Assembly (NCBI GenBank): GCA_963777165.1
Contig: CAVZPO010000023.1
Location: 698,860 to 762,859, forward strand
DNA from: DYJB01 sp963777165
GTDB taxonomy: Bacteria; Chloroflexota; Anaerolineae; Anaerolineales; E44-bin32
Length of the DNA stretch: 64,000 nt
Reading direction: 5' to 3'
The notes under the pieces were generated by a model. The model did no database searches. It saw nothing but the letters and a program-made list of their open reading frames with translations, and was not told where the DNA came from. Each line of letters begins with the position of its first letter. Position 1 is the first letter of the stretch. This document shows positions 17,063 to 26,083 of the stretch, in pieces. The translations under genes were made by a program, and so were the position numbers.

Positions 17063-18301
17063 TCAGCCCCGGGGAACCAGACGCACGAACTTGCGCTTGC
17101 CAGCGCGCAGCACCCCCTCGCCCGACAGGGATAGGACCGCGCTGGCGTCTTCCAGCACCTGATCCTCGAGGCGCACAGCCTTCTGATCCACGAGCCTCCG
17201 CGCGGCGCTGCGCGTACCCGCCAGGCCGGTCGCCACCAGCACATCAGTCAAAGTCCGCCCTGGTGAAAGGAGGTAGCGGTCCATCTCCTCCGGCACGCCC
17301 TGCTCCTGGAAGACCTGCCGGAAGGCCTGCTCGGCCCCCGCGACCTGGTCTTCCCCGTGGTAGATCCCGACGATCTCACGCGCCAGCCGCATCTTGACAT
17401 CCCGCGGGTGCAGCTCCCCGGCCGACAGCCCGCGCTCGATCGCGGCGATCTCCGCCGGTGCCAGGCGCGTCACCAGCCGAAAGTAGCTGCCCATGGCCGC
17501 GTCCGGGATGCTCATCACCTTGCCGTACATGTCGTCCGGCGCTGCCCGAAGCGGGATGTGATTGCCCAACGACTTGCTCATCTTGACCACGCCATCGGTG
17601 CCCGGCAGGAGGCCCAGGATGATGCCGATGTTGGGCTTCTCCCCCATGAACTCCATCAACTTCCGCGCCCCAGTGAGGATGTTGAACAACTGGTCCGTCC
17701 CGCCAACCTGGACGTCGGCGCGCAGGCTGTATGCATCGTAGCCCTGCATCAACGTGTAGAACGTCTCGTGCAGGTAGATGGCGTCGCCGTCCTCCCAGCG
17801 CTTTCGAAACGTGTCGCGGGTCAGGAACTGCTGAAGTGTGAAGTTGGATGCCAGGCGGATCAGGTCGGCGAAATCGAGCTTCGAGAGCCAGGTGTCGTTG
17901 TACTCGATGCGCGTCCGCTGCGGATCGAGGATCTTGAACGCCTGCTGAGCGTAGGACTCGGCGTTGGCGGCAGTCTCGGCCGGCGTCAACTGCGGCCGCA
18001 GCTTATCCTTGTCGGACGGGTCGCCGATCAGCGAGGTGAACCGCCCGATCAGGAAGGTCACTTCGTGATCGAGTTCCTGGAACTGGCGCAGCTTGCGCAT
18101 TGGGACGGTGTGCCCCAGGTGCAGGTCGCTGGTGCGTGGGTCGAAGCCGCAGTACACCCGCAGCCGTCGGCCTTCGCGGTCGGCCTCGATCAGGCGCTGC
18201 TTGAGCTCGGCTGCCATCGCCGCCTGGAGCGCCTGGTCGCCGTACTCGGTGCCCTGCATCAGCAGCGCGACCTGTTCGTCGATCCTCGTGCTAGGGGTCA
18301 T
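17063..18301 (-). CDS. tyrS: Tyrosyl-tRNA synthetase
   Basis: Charges tRNA-Tyr with tyrosine for translation. The 412-residue class I enzyme has the catalytic HIGH-type motif as HLGH in TSDLHLGHTVPMRKLRQF, the KMSKS loop in VVKMSKSLGNHIPL, and the C-terminal S4 RNA-binding domain beginning LTDVLVATGLAGTRSAARRLV. The GDPSDKDKLRPQ insertion places it in the TyrS branch found in E. coli-type long enzymes (TyrRZ). ATG at 18301 was chosen because GGGAGG lies just upstream and the preceding in-frame residues are a leader hairpin, not protein. A terminator-like structure in the leader suggests attenuation control. It is transcribed away from alaS. Confidence 0.95.
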   Translation of the reverse strand: MTPSTRIDEQVALLMQGTEYGDQALQAAMAAELKQRLIEADREGRRLRVYCGFDPRTSDLHLGHTVPMRKLRQFQELDHEVTFLIGRFTSLIGDPSDKDKLRPQLTPAETAANAESYAQQAFKILDPQRTRIEYNDTWLSKLDFADLIRLASNFTLQQFLTRDTFRKRWEDGDAIYLHETFYTLMQGYDAYSLRADVQVGGTDQLFNILTGARKLMEFMGEKPNIGIILGLLPGTDGVVKMSKSLGNHIPLRAAPDDMYGKVMSIPDAAMGSYFRLVTRLAPAEIAAIERGLSAGELHPRDVKMRLAREIVGIYHGEDQVAGAEQAFRQVFQEQGVPEEMDRYLLSPGRTLTDVLVATGLAGTRSAARRLVDQKAVRLEDQVLEDASAVLSLSGEGVLRAGKRKFVRLVPRG

Positions 18302-18326
18302 GCTCGTGCCTCCCGTGGCCGACAAC

Positions 18327-18356
18327 GAAAAAGCGTGGCACCCAGGGCGCCACGCT
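18327..18356 (-). promoter_or_regulatory. Leader terminator of tyrS, possible T-box
   Basis: On the minus strand an 8-bp perfect stem (18349-18356 with 18332-18339, 9-nt loop) is followed at once by five Ts, 26 bp before the tyrS start. That is an intrinsic terminator inside the leader, as in attenuated tRNA-synthetase genes. The 5' arm reads AGCGTGGCGCC, partly like the T-box core AGGGTGGNACC. A specifier loop with a Tyr codon was not firmly identified, so T-box identity is tentative. Confidence 0.4.
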
Positions 18357-18536
18357 GCCACATCTCACTCCCCGCGACGGCCGGTCGTCACCTCGGCGCG
18401 GGGCGCATCCGGCCGGGGCAGCCCGTCGGGCGGCAGCCAGCGTAGATCGTCTCCCGGGCACGCAACAGGTGGGTCGACATCGCAGGCACGAGCATACCAC
18501 AGCCGCCCTGCCCCGACCACCACATTCGACGCCGCG

Positions 18537-18565
18537 TTGAATGGCCCCGGCTCCTGGCTTATAAT
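18537..18565 (+). promoter_or_regulatory. Promoter of alaS
   Basis: TTGAAT (18537-18542) and a perfect TATAAT (18560-18565) are spaced by 17 bp. Transcription would start near 18572, leaving a 16-nt leader with AGGAGG before the ATG at 18588. Confidence 0.75.
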
Positions 18566-18587
18566 CCTCGTTCATCCAGGAGGCTCG

Positions 18588-21341
18588 ATGCCCCGTCCGT
18601 CTTCATCCCCCGCGCCGTCGCGCACCGGTCACGCCATTCGCAAGTCGTTCCTCGACTTCTTCGCCGCGCGCGGCCACACCATCGTCCCCTCCATGTCGCT
18701 CGTGCCCGGTGGGGACCAGACGCTGCTGTTCACCAACTCAGGCATGGTGCAGTTCAAGGACGTCTTCCTGGGGACCGGCACGCGGCCCTACACCAGGGTC
18801 GCCGACAGCCAGAAGTGCATGCGCGTAGCCGGCAAGCACAACGATCTCGACGACGTGGGGCGGGATGACTCGCACCACACCTTCTTCGAAATGCTCGGCA
18901 ACTGGTCGTTCGGCGACTACTACAAACCGGAGGCGATCGGGTGGGCCTGGGAGCTGCTGACCGGCGTCTGGGGTCTGCCGGCCGACCGCTTGTGGGCGAC
19001 GTGCTTCGAGGACGAACAGGGCATCGTGCCGCGCGACGATGAGGCGGCCGACGTCTGGCGCCAGCAGCCGGGCATGTCTTCGGATCGCGTGCTGTTCTAC
19101 GGGCGCAAGGACAACTTCTGGGAGATGGCCGAGACCGGCCCCTGCGGCCCGGATAGCGAGATCCACATCGACCTCGGGCCGGAGGCCTGCGACCGATCGC
19201 AGGTTCCCGGCCACGTGTGCCGCGTCAACGGCGACTGCCAGCGCTTCCTCGAGCTCTGGAACCTGGTCTTCATCCAGTACAACCGCTCGAGCCCGACGCA
19301 GCTCGAGCCGCTTCCGGCCAAGCACGTCGACACCGGCATGGGGTTCGAGCGAATCGTCTCGGTGATCCAGGGTGTCGGTTCGACCTATCGGACCGATCTG
19401 ATCCAACCGATGTTCGACCGAATTCAGTCCCTGGCAGGGCACTCCGCCTCGCAGCGCGACGCGCTGCTCACGCCCTACCGCGTGATCTCGGATCACGCGC
19501 GCGCCGCCGCCTTCCTGATCGCCGACGGCGTTGTGCCGGGAAACACCGGCCGGAACTACGTCTGCCGGATGATCATCCGCCGCGCCAGCCGTTTCGGGGG
19601 CAAGGCGGGATTCACGCAGCCGTTCCTGGCCGGCGTGGCTGACGCGGCGATCGAAACTTACGCCGAGGTCTATCCGGAGCTGGCGCGCCATCGCGCCGCC
19701 ATCCTGTCGACCCTCACCGATGAGGAGCGTCGTTTCCAACGCACGCTGGATACTGGCGTTGTTCACCTCATGGACCAACTCTCGGTCTTGCGCTCCTCAG
19801 GCGAGACAGTCCTCGATGGACCCTCCTCCGCGGGGCTGTACACGACCTACGGCCTGCCGCTCGAAATCACCCGGGACATTGCCCGGGAGCAAGGCATGGA
19901 GGTGGACGAGGCCGGCTTCCTGCTTGCGATGGAGCAGCATCGCCAGGCCTCGAGCACCGGGCAGGCGCTCGGCGAGATGGTCGAAGCGGGCGTCGAGGTC
20001 TACCAGACGCTGCTTGCCGACCTGCACCAGAGCGGTGCGTTGAGCGGCGCCGGCGTTCGAGACGATCCGTATGCCGGGCTGGAGGTCGAGGCCCCGGTCC
20101 TGGCGCTGCTCGCCGAAGGTCAGCGCGTCAGTGCCGCCGGCCCCGGGGATGTCGTCCAGGTTGTGCTGCCTGAGACGCCGTTCTATGTCGAGTCTGGGGG
20201 CCAGGTGTCGGATCACGGCACGATCGTCTCGGTGCGCGAGCCGCGCTGGGAGATCGCCGTCGATGATGTGCGCGAGCCTGTCGGCGGACTGGTCGTCCAT
20301 CTCGGACGCGTCGTGGACGGCAGCCCGCGTCAGGGGGATCCGGCGCTGGCGGCGGTCGACGCCGGACGGCGGTGGGACATCATGCGCAACCACACCGCTA
20401 CCCACCTGTTGCACGCCGCTCTCCACCGCGTCCTCGGCGAACACGCCCGGCAGGCCGGATCGCTCGTCGCTCCCGACCGGCTGCGGTTCGACTTCACCCA
20501 CCCCAAGGCAATGTCGCCGGATGAGATCACCCGCGTCGAAACGCTGGTCAACGACGCCGTCCTGGAGAACTACCCCCTGGAGATTGTCGAGCGGCCGCGT
20601 GAGCAGGCGATCGCCGAGGGCGCCATGGCCCTCTTCGGCGAAACTTACGGCGAGCGCGTGCGCACGATTACCATCGGCCGCGCGGGTCAGCGCATGTCGT
20701 ATGAATTGTGTGGGGGAACTCATGTCCCCGAGACGGGCGTGATCGGCGTCTTCCTGATCACCAGCGAAGGCAGCGTCGCCGCCGGAATCCGGCGGATTGA
20801 GGCCGTCACAGGGCGAGGCGCGCTGCAGCGCATCCGCACCCGCCTGCAGAGCCTTGAATCAGCGGCGGAGCGGCTGGCGACCTCCCCCGAATCCGTCCCC
20901 GACCGCCTCGAGACGCTGCTCACCGAGAAGGACCGGTTGCTGAAGGAACTCGGGGCGTCGAAAGCCCAGGCGGCGCAGGCGGCGCTGGAGGCGCTGACGC
21001 CGACGATCATCGGCGGCATTCCCGTCCTGACGGCGCTTCTCCCTGAAGCCGATGCCGATACGCTCCGGTCGATGGTGGACCGATTCCGCGAGCGCCACCC
21101 GAGCAGCGTGGCCGTGCTGGCGTCCGTCTACGACGGGAAGCCGGTGATCATCGCCGCACTCACGCAGGATCTGGTCGCTCGCGGCTGGAAGGCCGGCGAC
21201 CTGGTCAAGGAAGTCGCCCAGGTGGTCGGCGGCAGCGGCGGCGGCAAACCGATGTTGGCGCAGGCCGGCGGCAAGGACGCTTCCGCGCTCCCGGCGGCAC
21301 TCGCCCGCGTGGGTCCGTGGGTTCAGGCCAAACTCGGCTGA
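18588..21341 (+). CDS. alaS: Alanyl-tRNA synthetase
   Basis: Charges tRNA-Ala and edits mischarged Ser and Gly. The 917-residue class II enzyme is slightly longer than average (about 875). The catalytic domain has IRKSFLDFFAARGHTIVPS, LLFTNSGMVQFKDVFLG, DSHHTFFEMLGNWSFGDYY and GMGFERIVSVIQG. The editing domain has NHTATHLLHAAL with the metal-binding histidines and CGGTHVPETG. A coiled-coil and the C-terminal DHHA1 domain (GGSGGGKPMLAQAGGKD) close the protein. The open frame extends far upstream but the ATG at 18588 follows AGGAGG and a perfect promoter. It starts a plus-strand run leading to the baseplate-J-like gene, ruvX and mltG. Confidence 0.97.
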   Translation: MPRPSSSPAPSRTGHAIRKSFLDFFAARGHTIVPSMSLVPGGDQTLLFTNSGMVQFKDVFLGTGTRPYTRVADSQKCMRVAGKHNDLDDVGRDDSHHTFFEMLGNWSFGDYYKPEAIGWAWELLTGVWGLPADRLWATCFEDEQGIVPRDDEAADVWRQQPGMSSDRVLFYGRKDNFWEMAETGPCGPDSEIHIDLGPEACDRSQVPGHVCRVNGDCQRFLELWNLVFIQYNRSSPTQLEPLPAKHVDTGMGFERIVSVIQGVGSTYRTDLIQPMFDRIQSLAGHSASQRDALLTPYRVISDHARAAAFLIADGVVPGNTGRNYVCRMIIRRASRFGGKAGFTQPFLAGVADAAIETYAEVYPELARHRAAILSTLTDEERRFQRTLDTGVVHLMDQLSVLRSSGETVLDGPSSAGLYTTYGLPLEITRDIAREQGMEVDEAGFLLAMEQHRQASSTGQALGEMVEAGVEVYQTLLADLHQSGALSGAGVRDDPYAGLEVEAPVLALLAEGQRVSAAGPGDVVQVVLPETPFYVESGGQVSDHGTIVSVREPRWEIAVDDVREPVGGLVVHLGRVVDGSPRQGDPALAAVDAGRRWDIMRNHTATHLLHAALHRVLGEHARQAGSLVAPDRLRFDFTHPKAMSPDEITRVETLVNDAVLENYPLEIVERPREQAIAEGAMALFGETYGERVRTITIGRAGQRMSYELCGGTHVPETGVIGVFLITSEGSVAAGIRRIEAVTGRGALQRIRTRLQSLESAAERLATSPESVPDRLETLLTEKDRLLKELGASKAQAAQAALEALTPTIIGGIPVLTALLPEADADTLRSMVDRFRERHPSSVAVLASVYDGKPVIIAALTQDLVARGWKAGDLVKEVAQVVGGSGGGKPMLAQAGGKDASALPAALARVGPWVQAKLG

Positions 21342-21378
21342 CCGCCGGAGCTCCCAAGGAACGACCGACGGAGCGGCG

Positions 21379-22866
21379 ATGAAAGTCCAGATCCTCCAGC
21401 TCGACGCGCATGAAGACCTGGCCTCGGCCCGCGACAAGTTGGCCTGGGCACAGGCCCCGCGCGTCGTGCTCGTGTGGCCCGATCGGGCGCGCGTCCTGCG
21501 CAAGCGGTTGGACCTGGTCTTGATCCGTCGTCAGGCGGCGCGCCAGGGTTGCGAGCTTGGGCTGGTGACGCGTGACCCGGTCGTCCTCGAACACGCCGCC
21601 GAATTGGGCATCCCGATCTTCCGCTCGACCACGCGCATGTCCGAAGAGACGTGGAAGACGGCAGCGATGCCCTCCTTCCACTCGCCACCGCGTCCCAGCG
21701 GGCGCGCGTCCGCGGTTCGTCCGCCGCGCGAGCAGCCCCGGCCCATCTCCGCCTGGCTTCGGGCCGCCGTGATCGGCTTGCTCGTGCTGGTGCTGGCACT
21801 CGCGGCGATGGCGCTCGTGCCCTCGGCGACGATTACGATCTCTCCCGCATTGCGCGAGCAGCAGGCAGAGGTTCCAATCACCCTCGATCCGAAGGCCGAC
21901 ACAGCGAATGCGGATGGGCACATCCCCGCCCGACTGGAGTCTTTGCGGCTGACGGGCGAACTGCGGGTGACAACGACGGGCAAGACCCAGGTGCCCGGAC
22001 AACCTGCCTCGGGCGAGGTTGTCTTCTCCAACCTGACGGACGAGTCGATCCTGCTGCCCGCCGGCACCGGCGTCCTGCCTGCCGGCCGACCGGATCTGCG
22101 CTTCACAACCATTGCCGATCTTTCGCTTCCGGCGGGCAAGGACGCCACGGCCCGTGTGAGGGTCGTCGCCGCTCGCCCCGGGCTGGCAGGCAACCTCCCG
22201 TCGAATTCGCTCGACGCGATCGACGGACCGTTGGGCCTCCGCGCGACCGTCGCCCAGCCGGATCGCCTGACGGGAGGAACAGAGATCGAGCGCGGTGCCG
22301 TCGCGCAGGCGGATCACGCCACCGCGTTGCGACTGCTCACGGAAGAAATACTCACCCAGGCTGCGTCCGAGATCGAAGACGCGCTGGAGGACGGCGAAGT
22401 GCTTGCGCCTGCCTCGCTGCGGGTCGTCCACACGCCGCAAAGTACGTTCGACCGCGAGGTCGGCGCGACGGCCGACTCTGTGCACCTCGACCTCACCCTC
22501 GAGCTGACCGCCCTTGTGTACCGGACGGAGAACCTGCAAGCCGCCGCTGGCCTCGCACTGGCCGATAAGCTCCCGACCGCCTCGGACGCCGTCCCGGGTT
22601 CGCTGGCATGGACACTCCGCGAGACGGATCCCAGGCGTCCCGAAGTGCTGCTGTTGCACGCCGATCAGCAGGTCTACACGCCGATCCCCGCCTCCGCCGT
22701 TCGCCGACTTGTGCGCGGGATGCAGCCGTCCGCGGCAATCGCCCGGCTCGCCGCGCTGCCCGGGCAGTCCCAGCCGGCGCAGGTCGAAACGGCCCCTGCC
22801 TGGTGGCCCTTCGTCCCTTGGCTTGAGGTTCGCGTAAGGGTCCGTATGCCGTGGGACCAAGCGTGA
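21379..22866 (+). CDS. Baseplate J/gp47-like membrane protein
   Basis: 495 residues of a family common in Chloroflexota and usually labelled baseplate J/gp47. Residues 1-90 form a small alpha/beta domain (LDAHEDLASARDKLAWAQAP, RVVLVWPDRARVLRKRLDL, ELGLVTRDPVVLEHAAELGI) followed by a Pro-rich linker. One membrane helix at about 132-152 (LRAAVIGLLVLVLALAAMAL) precedes a long extracytoplasmic part. That part has GEVVFSNLTDESILLPAGTGV and ARVRVVAARPGLAGNLPSN, the beta-rich core resembling gp47. No phage or contractile-tail genes are nearby, so a tail role is unlikely; an envelope role is more plausible. It lies between alaS and ruvX and its stop overlaps the ruvX start, so it is part of that operon. 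Confidence 0.7.
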   Translation: MKVQILQLDAHEDLASARDKLAWAQAPRVVLVWPDRARVLRKRLDLVLIRRQAARQGCELGLVTRDPVVLEHAAELGIPIFRSTTRMSEETWKTAAMPSFHSPPRPSGRASAVRPPREQPRPISAWLRAAVIGLLVLVLALAAMALVPSATITISPALREQQAEVPITLDPKADTANADGHIPARLESLRLTGELRVTTTGKTQVPGQPASGEVVFSNLTDESILLPAGTGVLPAGRPDLRFTTIADLSLPAGKDATARVRVVAARPGLAGNLPSNSLDAIDGPLGLRATVAQPDRLTGGTEIERGAVAQADHATALRLLTEEILTQAASEIEDALEDGEVLAPASLRVVHTPQSTFDREVGATADSVHLDLTLELTALVYRTENLQAAAGLALADKLPTASDAVPGSLAWTLRETDPRRPEVLLLHADQQVYTPIPASAVRRLVRGMQPSAAIARLAALPGQSQPAQVETAPAWWPFVPWLEVRVRVRMPWDQA

Positions 22867-23261
22867 AGTCACCGGTGCTGTCCGTCGATCCAGGAGAGGT
22901 GCGCATCGGGCTGGCGATCAGCGATCCCACCCGGACCATCGCCCGGCCGCTGGAGGTGGTGCGTCACACATCGCGCGCCGCGGATGCCCTCGCCATCCTC
23001 GAGCGCGCCGCGCGGCACGGCGCCGGAGCGATCGTGGTCGGCGTAGCCCTCAACTCCGAAGGCGAGGTCGGGCCGCAGGCTCGTCGGGGACTGCGCCTGG
23101 CGGAGGCAATTCGCCAGCAATCGTCCGTGCCGGTCGAAACGTGGGATGAGAGCGGCTCGACGCAGGCCGCCCGCCGCGGGGGCCGGGATGATCCGATGCT
23201 GGATGCGCGCGCAGCCGCGGTGATCCTTCAGGAGTTTCTGAATGCCCAGCGATCGCCGTAG
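22863..23261 (+). CDS. ruvX: Holliday junction resolvase-like RuvX (YqgF)
   Basis: Pre-16S rRNA nuclease and putative resolvase of the RNase H fold. About 132 residues, normal. The catalytic Asp is in VLSVDPGEVRIGLAISDP; the second site region is AIVVGVALNSEGEVGPQARR and the third is the C-terminal LDARAAAVILQEFL. The standard DE of the last motif is visible as WDESGSTQAARR and DPMLDARAA. GTG at 22863 overlaps the upstream stop as GTGA and was chosen; a GTG at 22851 would add four residues. The gene overlaps mltG by 20 bp, an arrangement (ruvX-mltG) that is widespread in bacteria. Confidence 0.9.
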   Translation: MKSPVLSVDPGEVRIGLAISDPTRTIARPLEVVRHTSRAADALAILERAARHGAGAIVVGVALNSEGEVGPQARRGLRLAEAIRQQSSVPVETWDESGSTQAARRGGRDDPMLDARAAAVILQEFLNAQRSP

Positions 23262-24381
23262 CCGAGGCTGCACCTGCCTCGGGCTGCTGGCGGTCTCGGT
23301 GGCCTGCGGGCTGCTGGCCGGCGCGGCGTTGATCGGATTGACGCTGACCGATTCGACTGCGGCGCTTGGGCCGTCCGATCCATCGCTCGACCCTGTTCAG
23401 CGCGGCTTGCTCACTGCCTTTCTGACGCTTCGCCGCGAGGCGCTCGACCTGCCGGCCGGGGACCTGGGGCCACCTATCGATCTCGAGATCCTGCCCGGCG
23501 AGTTGGCCTCCGCCATCCTCCAACGCCTGCAGGAACAGGGGATCATTCGCGAAACACTCTTGCTGCGTGCCTATCTGAGATACCTGGGAGCCGACCGCAC
23601 AATCCAGGCCGGCCACTACAACCTCGGCGGCGGCATGACCCCACGCGAGCTGGCGACGGCACTTCAGCACGCATCTGCTCCGGCCATCATCTTCACCGTG
23701 CCGGAAGGCTGGCGCATCGAGCAGATCGCGGCGGCATTGCCGGCGGCGCTGGCGCCCTTCTCGCCGGAGCAGTTCCTTGAAGCTTCTCGATCGGGTACCG
23801 TCCAGCCCGCCCTGTCTGCCGAGCTCCCCGACCCGGCGCGGCTGGAGGGTTTCCTGTTCCCCGACACCTACCATCTGACCTTGGACAGCCAAGCGGCCGA
23901 TCTTGTGGCGGAAATGCTGGAGACCTTCGAGCTGCGCGTGGGCCCGGAGTTGCGCGGCGCCTTCGGCCAGCAGGGCCTCTCGCTCTACCAGGCGGTTACG
24001 CTGGCCTCGATCGTCGAACGCGAGGCCGTCGTCACCGACGAACGGCCGTTGATCGCCTCGGTGTTCCTCAACCGGCTGGCGCAGGACATCAAGCTCGACG
24101 CCGATCCAACGGTGCAGTATGTCCTCGGGCTCCAGCCGGACGGCGCGTGGTGGAAGCCGGGCCTGAGCTTTGAGGACCTGCAGTTCGATTCGCCGTACAA
24201 CACCTACCTGTACGCCGGACTGCCACCCGGGCCCATCGCCAATCCGGGCCTGGCTTCCCTGCGCGCCGTGGCTTTCCCTGAGGCCTCCCCTTACCTGTAC
24301 TTCCGCGCGGCGTGCGACGGTTCGGGCCGCCACACCTTTGCCGAGACGTTCGACGAACACCTTCTGAACGCGTGTCCGTGA
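23242..24381 (+). CDS. mltG: Endolytic transglycosylase MltG
   Basis: Membrane-bound lytic transglycosylase that cuts nascent glycan strands and sets their length. The 379-residue protein has one N-terminal membrane helix (CLGLLAVSVACGLLAGAAL), then a LysM-like subdomain (FTVPEGWRIEQIAAALP) and the YceG catalytic domain. The catalytic glutamates lie in LASIVEREAVVTDER (Glu259/Glu261), followed by SVFLNRLAQDIKLDADPTVQYVLG and YNTYLYAGLPPGPIANPGL. Length and motif order are typical. Its presence supports a peptidoglycan wall in this organism, relevant to the RodA-PBP fusion at 4.7 kb. It ends the alaS-to-mltG run; 24382-24656 between it and the cytochrome genes shows no gene. Confidence 0.93.
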   Translation: MPSDRRSRGCTCLGLLAVSVACGLLAGAALIGLTLTDSTAALGPSDPSLDPVQRGLLTAFLTLRREALDLPAGDLGPPIDLEILPGELASAILQRLQEQGIIRETLLLRAYLRYLGADRTIQAGHYNLGGGMTPRELATALQHASAPAIIFTVPEGWRIEQIAAALPAALAPFSPEQFLEASRSGTVQPALSAELPDPARLEGFLFPDTYHLTLDSQAADLVAEMLETFELRVGPELRGAFGQQGLSLYQAVTLASIVEREAVVTDERPLIASVFLNRLAQDIKLDADPTVQYVLGLQPDGAWWKPGLSFEDLQFDSPYNTYLYAGLPPGPIANPGLASLRAVAFPEASPYLYFRAACDGSGRHTFAETFDEHLLNACP

Positions 24382-24656
24382 TTGCGGGACGGAGAGCGCA
24401 AGAGACGTAGCGCGCTGCCTCGCGCCTGCATCCGGGGCACAGCCTCGTTCCCTCGCCTTGCGCTTTGCCGTCTGCCGTTCGGCGCAATCGAAGGTGACAA
24501 TCTTCCTCCGCTTATTCCACGATGACGTTTCTCGCCCAAAGGCGGGAGGGCTTGCACTGCCCGCCAATTCGCCCCCTCCGTTAACGTAGATATGGAGTGC
24601 GTCTTGGCGCGGGACACCGCGCGACAAGGGTTGGCCCGGGTCGCCGGGGAGGGAGC

Positions 24657-25637
24657 ATGATGTCGATCCGGAGACTTGCGTTCCTCCTACTCGCGTTCGC
24701 GCTCGTGATGGTGGTGGGCTTCGCCGCCCGCGCGCCCCGCGTCGAAGCGGTCGCAACACTCCCGGTCGATGCCGTGGCGTTGGTGCGGGCGTCCGAAGCT
24801 GGCGAAGTTCCTCCGCCGCCCGCCGAACAGGATACTTGCCAGCATTGTCATCTGAGCGGCGAGATCACCGCCCTGTTCTATCCGTTCGGCCGCTGGATGG
24901 TCTTCGCCGTCTTCGGCGCCGTGTTCGCCTACGGCGGTTGGAGGTTGACCAGCAACTGGACGACGCGCGCCCCGTGGAAGCCTCTCATGTTGCGCGCCGT
25001 CGATTGGACCGAAGAGCGCTTCCACCTCAAGGAGCCGCTCGGCAAGGTCCTCTCCAAGCCCGTCCCGATGTTTGCCACCGCCTGGTACTACTGCCTGGGA
25101 GGGATCAGCTTCGCCCTCTTTGGCGTCCTGGGCATCACCGGAATCATGCTGGCCTTCTACTACCAGCCGACGCCCGAAGGCGCCTACGCCAGCATCCAGT
25201 ATATCGAGACCTCCGTCCTCTTCGGCTCGGCGATCCGCGCTATCCACCATTGGGCTGCCAACGGCATGGTCATCGTGGTCGTCGCCCACATGCTGCGCGT
25301 GTTCATCACCGGCGCCTTCAAGGCACCGCGCGAGCTCAACTGGATCAGCGGCGTGTTTCTAATGGTCATCACGCTGGCGTTCGGCCTCACGGGCTATCTT
25401 CTGCCGTGGGACCAGACGGCCTTCTGGGCTAGCACCGTGGCGACCGAGATCGCCGGCGCGGAGCCGGGGATCGGCAACCTGGCCCTGGTCTTCTTGCGCG
25501 GCGGCTGGGAAGTGACCGCCGTGACCCTCAGCCGCTTCTTCGCCCTGCATGTGCTCGTCCTGCCCGCCGTGATCATCCTGTTTCTGGTGGCCCACTTCTT
25601 CATGATCCGGCGCCAGGGCATCGCCCGGCCGCTGTAG
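24657..25637 (+). CDS. Cytochrome b6 with N-terminal c-type heme site
   Basis: 326 residues. A signal-type N-terminus (RLAFLLLAFALVMVVGFAA) is followed by CQHCH at residues 61-65, a covalent heme c motif outside the membrane. A first membrane helix at 78-95 leads to a cytochrome b6 domain. The heme-b histidines are His197 and His211 (14 apart) and His298 and His313 (15 apart), the b6 spacing; the end HFFMIRRQGIARPL is nearly identical to plant and bacterial b6. Four b6 helices carry the quinol-oxidising and reducing sites. A c-heme fused at the N-terminus is unusual; it may take electrons from the Rieske domain or the periplasm. Start ATG at 24657 follows GGGGAGGG. It begins a five-gene operon with subunit IV, Rieske, HdrDE-like and FrhB-like genes. 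Confidence 0.88.
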   Translation: MMSIRRLAFLLLAFALVMVVGFAARAPRVEAVATLPVDAVALVRASEAGEVPPPPAEQDTCQHCHLSGEITALFYPFGRWMVFAVFGAVFAYGGWRLTSNWTTRAPWKPLMLRAVDWTEERFHLKEPLGKVLSKPVPMFATAWYYCLGGISFALFGVLGITGIMLAFYYQPTPEGAYASIQYIETSVLFGSAIRAIHHWAANGMVIVVVAHMLRVFITGAFKAPRELNWISGVFLMVITLAFGLTGYLLPWDQTAFWASTVATEIAGAEPGIGNLALVFLRGGWEVTAVTLSRFFALHVLVLPAVIILFLVAHFFMIRRQGIARPL

Positions 25638-25656
25638 GCCCGCACGGAGTGCCGAC

Positions 25657-26052
25657 ATGACCGAGATCACAGACAAGGACAAGACGATCCCCTTCTTCCC
25701 GACCCACATCAAGACCGAGGCGTGGGTCACGATGGGGTTGATGGCGATCGTCCTGGCAGTAGGGGTTCTCGGAAGCCTGTGGCCGGTGGGGCTGGAAGAA
25801 CCCGCCAACCCGATGAACACGCCGCTGCACGTCAAGGCGCACTGGTACTTCGTGTTTCTGCAGGAGATGCTCAAGTACGTCCCCAAGAACATCGGCGTCG
25901 TGCTCCCGATCCTGGGGATCGTCGCCATCATCTTGTGGCCGTTCTTCGACCGGCGCGCGGACAGCCCGCGCGGGCGGCGCGTTCGCATCCTGCTCGCCGT
26001 CGTCGTCATGGCCGGGATCGCCCTCCTGACCGTGATGGGCATGCGCGCCTAG
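25657..26052 (+). CDS. Cytochrome b6f-type subunit IV (C-terminal cytochrome b)
   Basis: 131 residues with three membrane helices, equal to the C-terminal half of cytochrome b (PetD-like). It starts with a charged stretch, then FFPTHIKTEAWVTMGLMAIV and NTPLHVKAHWYFVFLQEML, followed by a second helix around GVVLPILGIVAIILWPFF and a third at ILLAVVVMAGIALL. The segment KAHWYF occupies the position of the conserved PEWY loop of the quinol-oxidation site, with Pro-Glu replaced by Ala-His. The Glu normally helps proton release from quinol, so this site may work differently. It is 19 bp after cytochrome b6 and 31 bp before the Rieske gene. Confidence 0.88.
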   Translation: MTEITDKDKTIPFFPTHIKTEAWVTMGLMAIVLAVGVLGSLWPVGLEEPANPMNTPLHVKAHWYFVFLQEMLKYVPKNIGVVLPILGIVAIILWPFFDRRADSPRGRRVRILLAVVVMAGIALLTVMGMRA

Positions 26053-26083
26053 CGCAGCCGATGAGACCGATAGGGAGCCAACC

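Noticed and set aside
18093..18587. Upstream extension of the alaS open frame
   Set aside because: It covers the tyrS start, its leader and the alaS promoter, with no synthetase similarity; AGGAGG and the promoter fix the start at 18588.
21379..22866. Prophage or tail gene cluster suggested by the baseplate-J-like label
   Set aside because: No capsid, portal, integrase or tail genes are near; the gene lies in a housekeeping operon.
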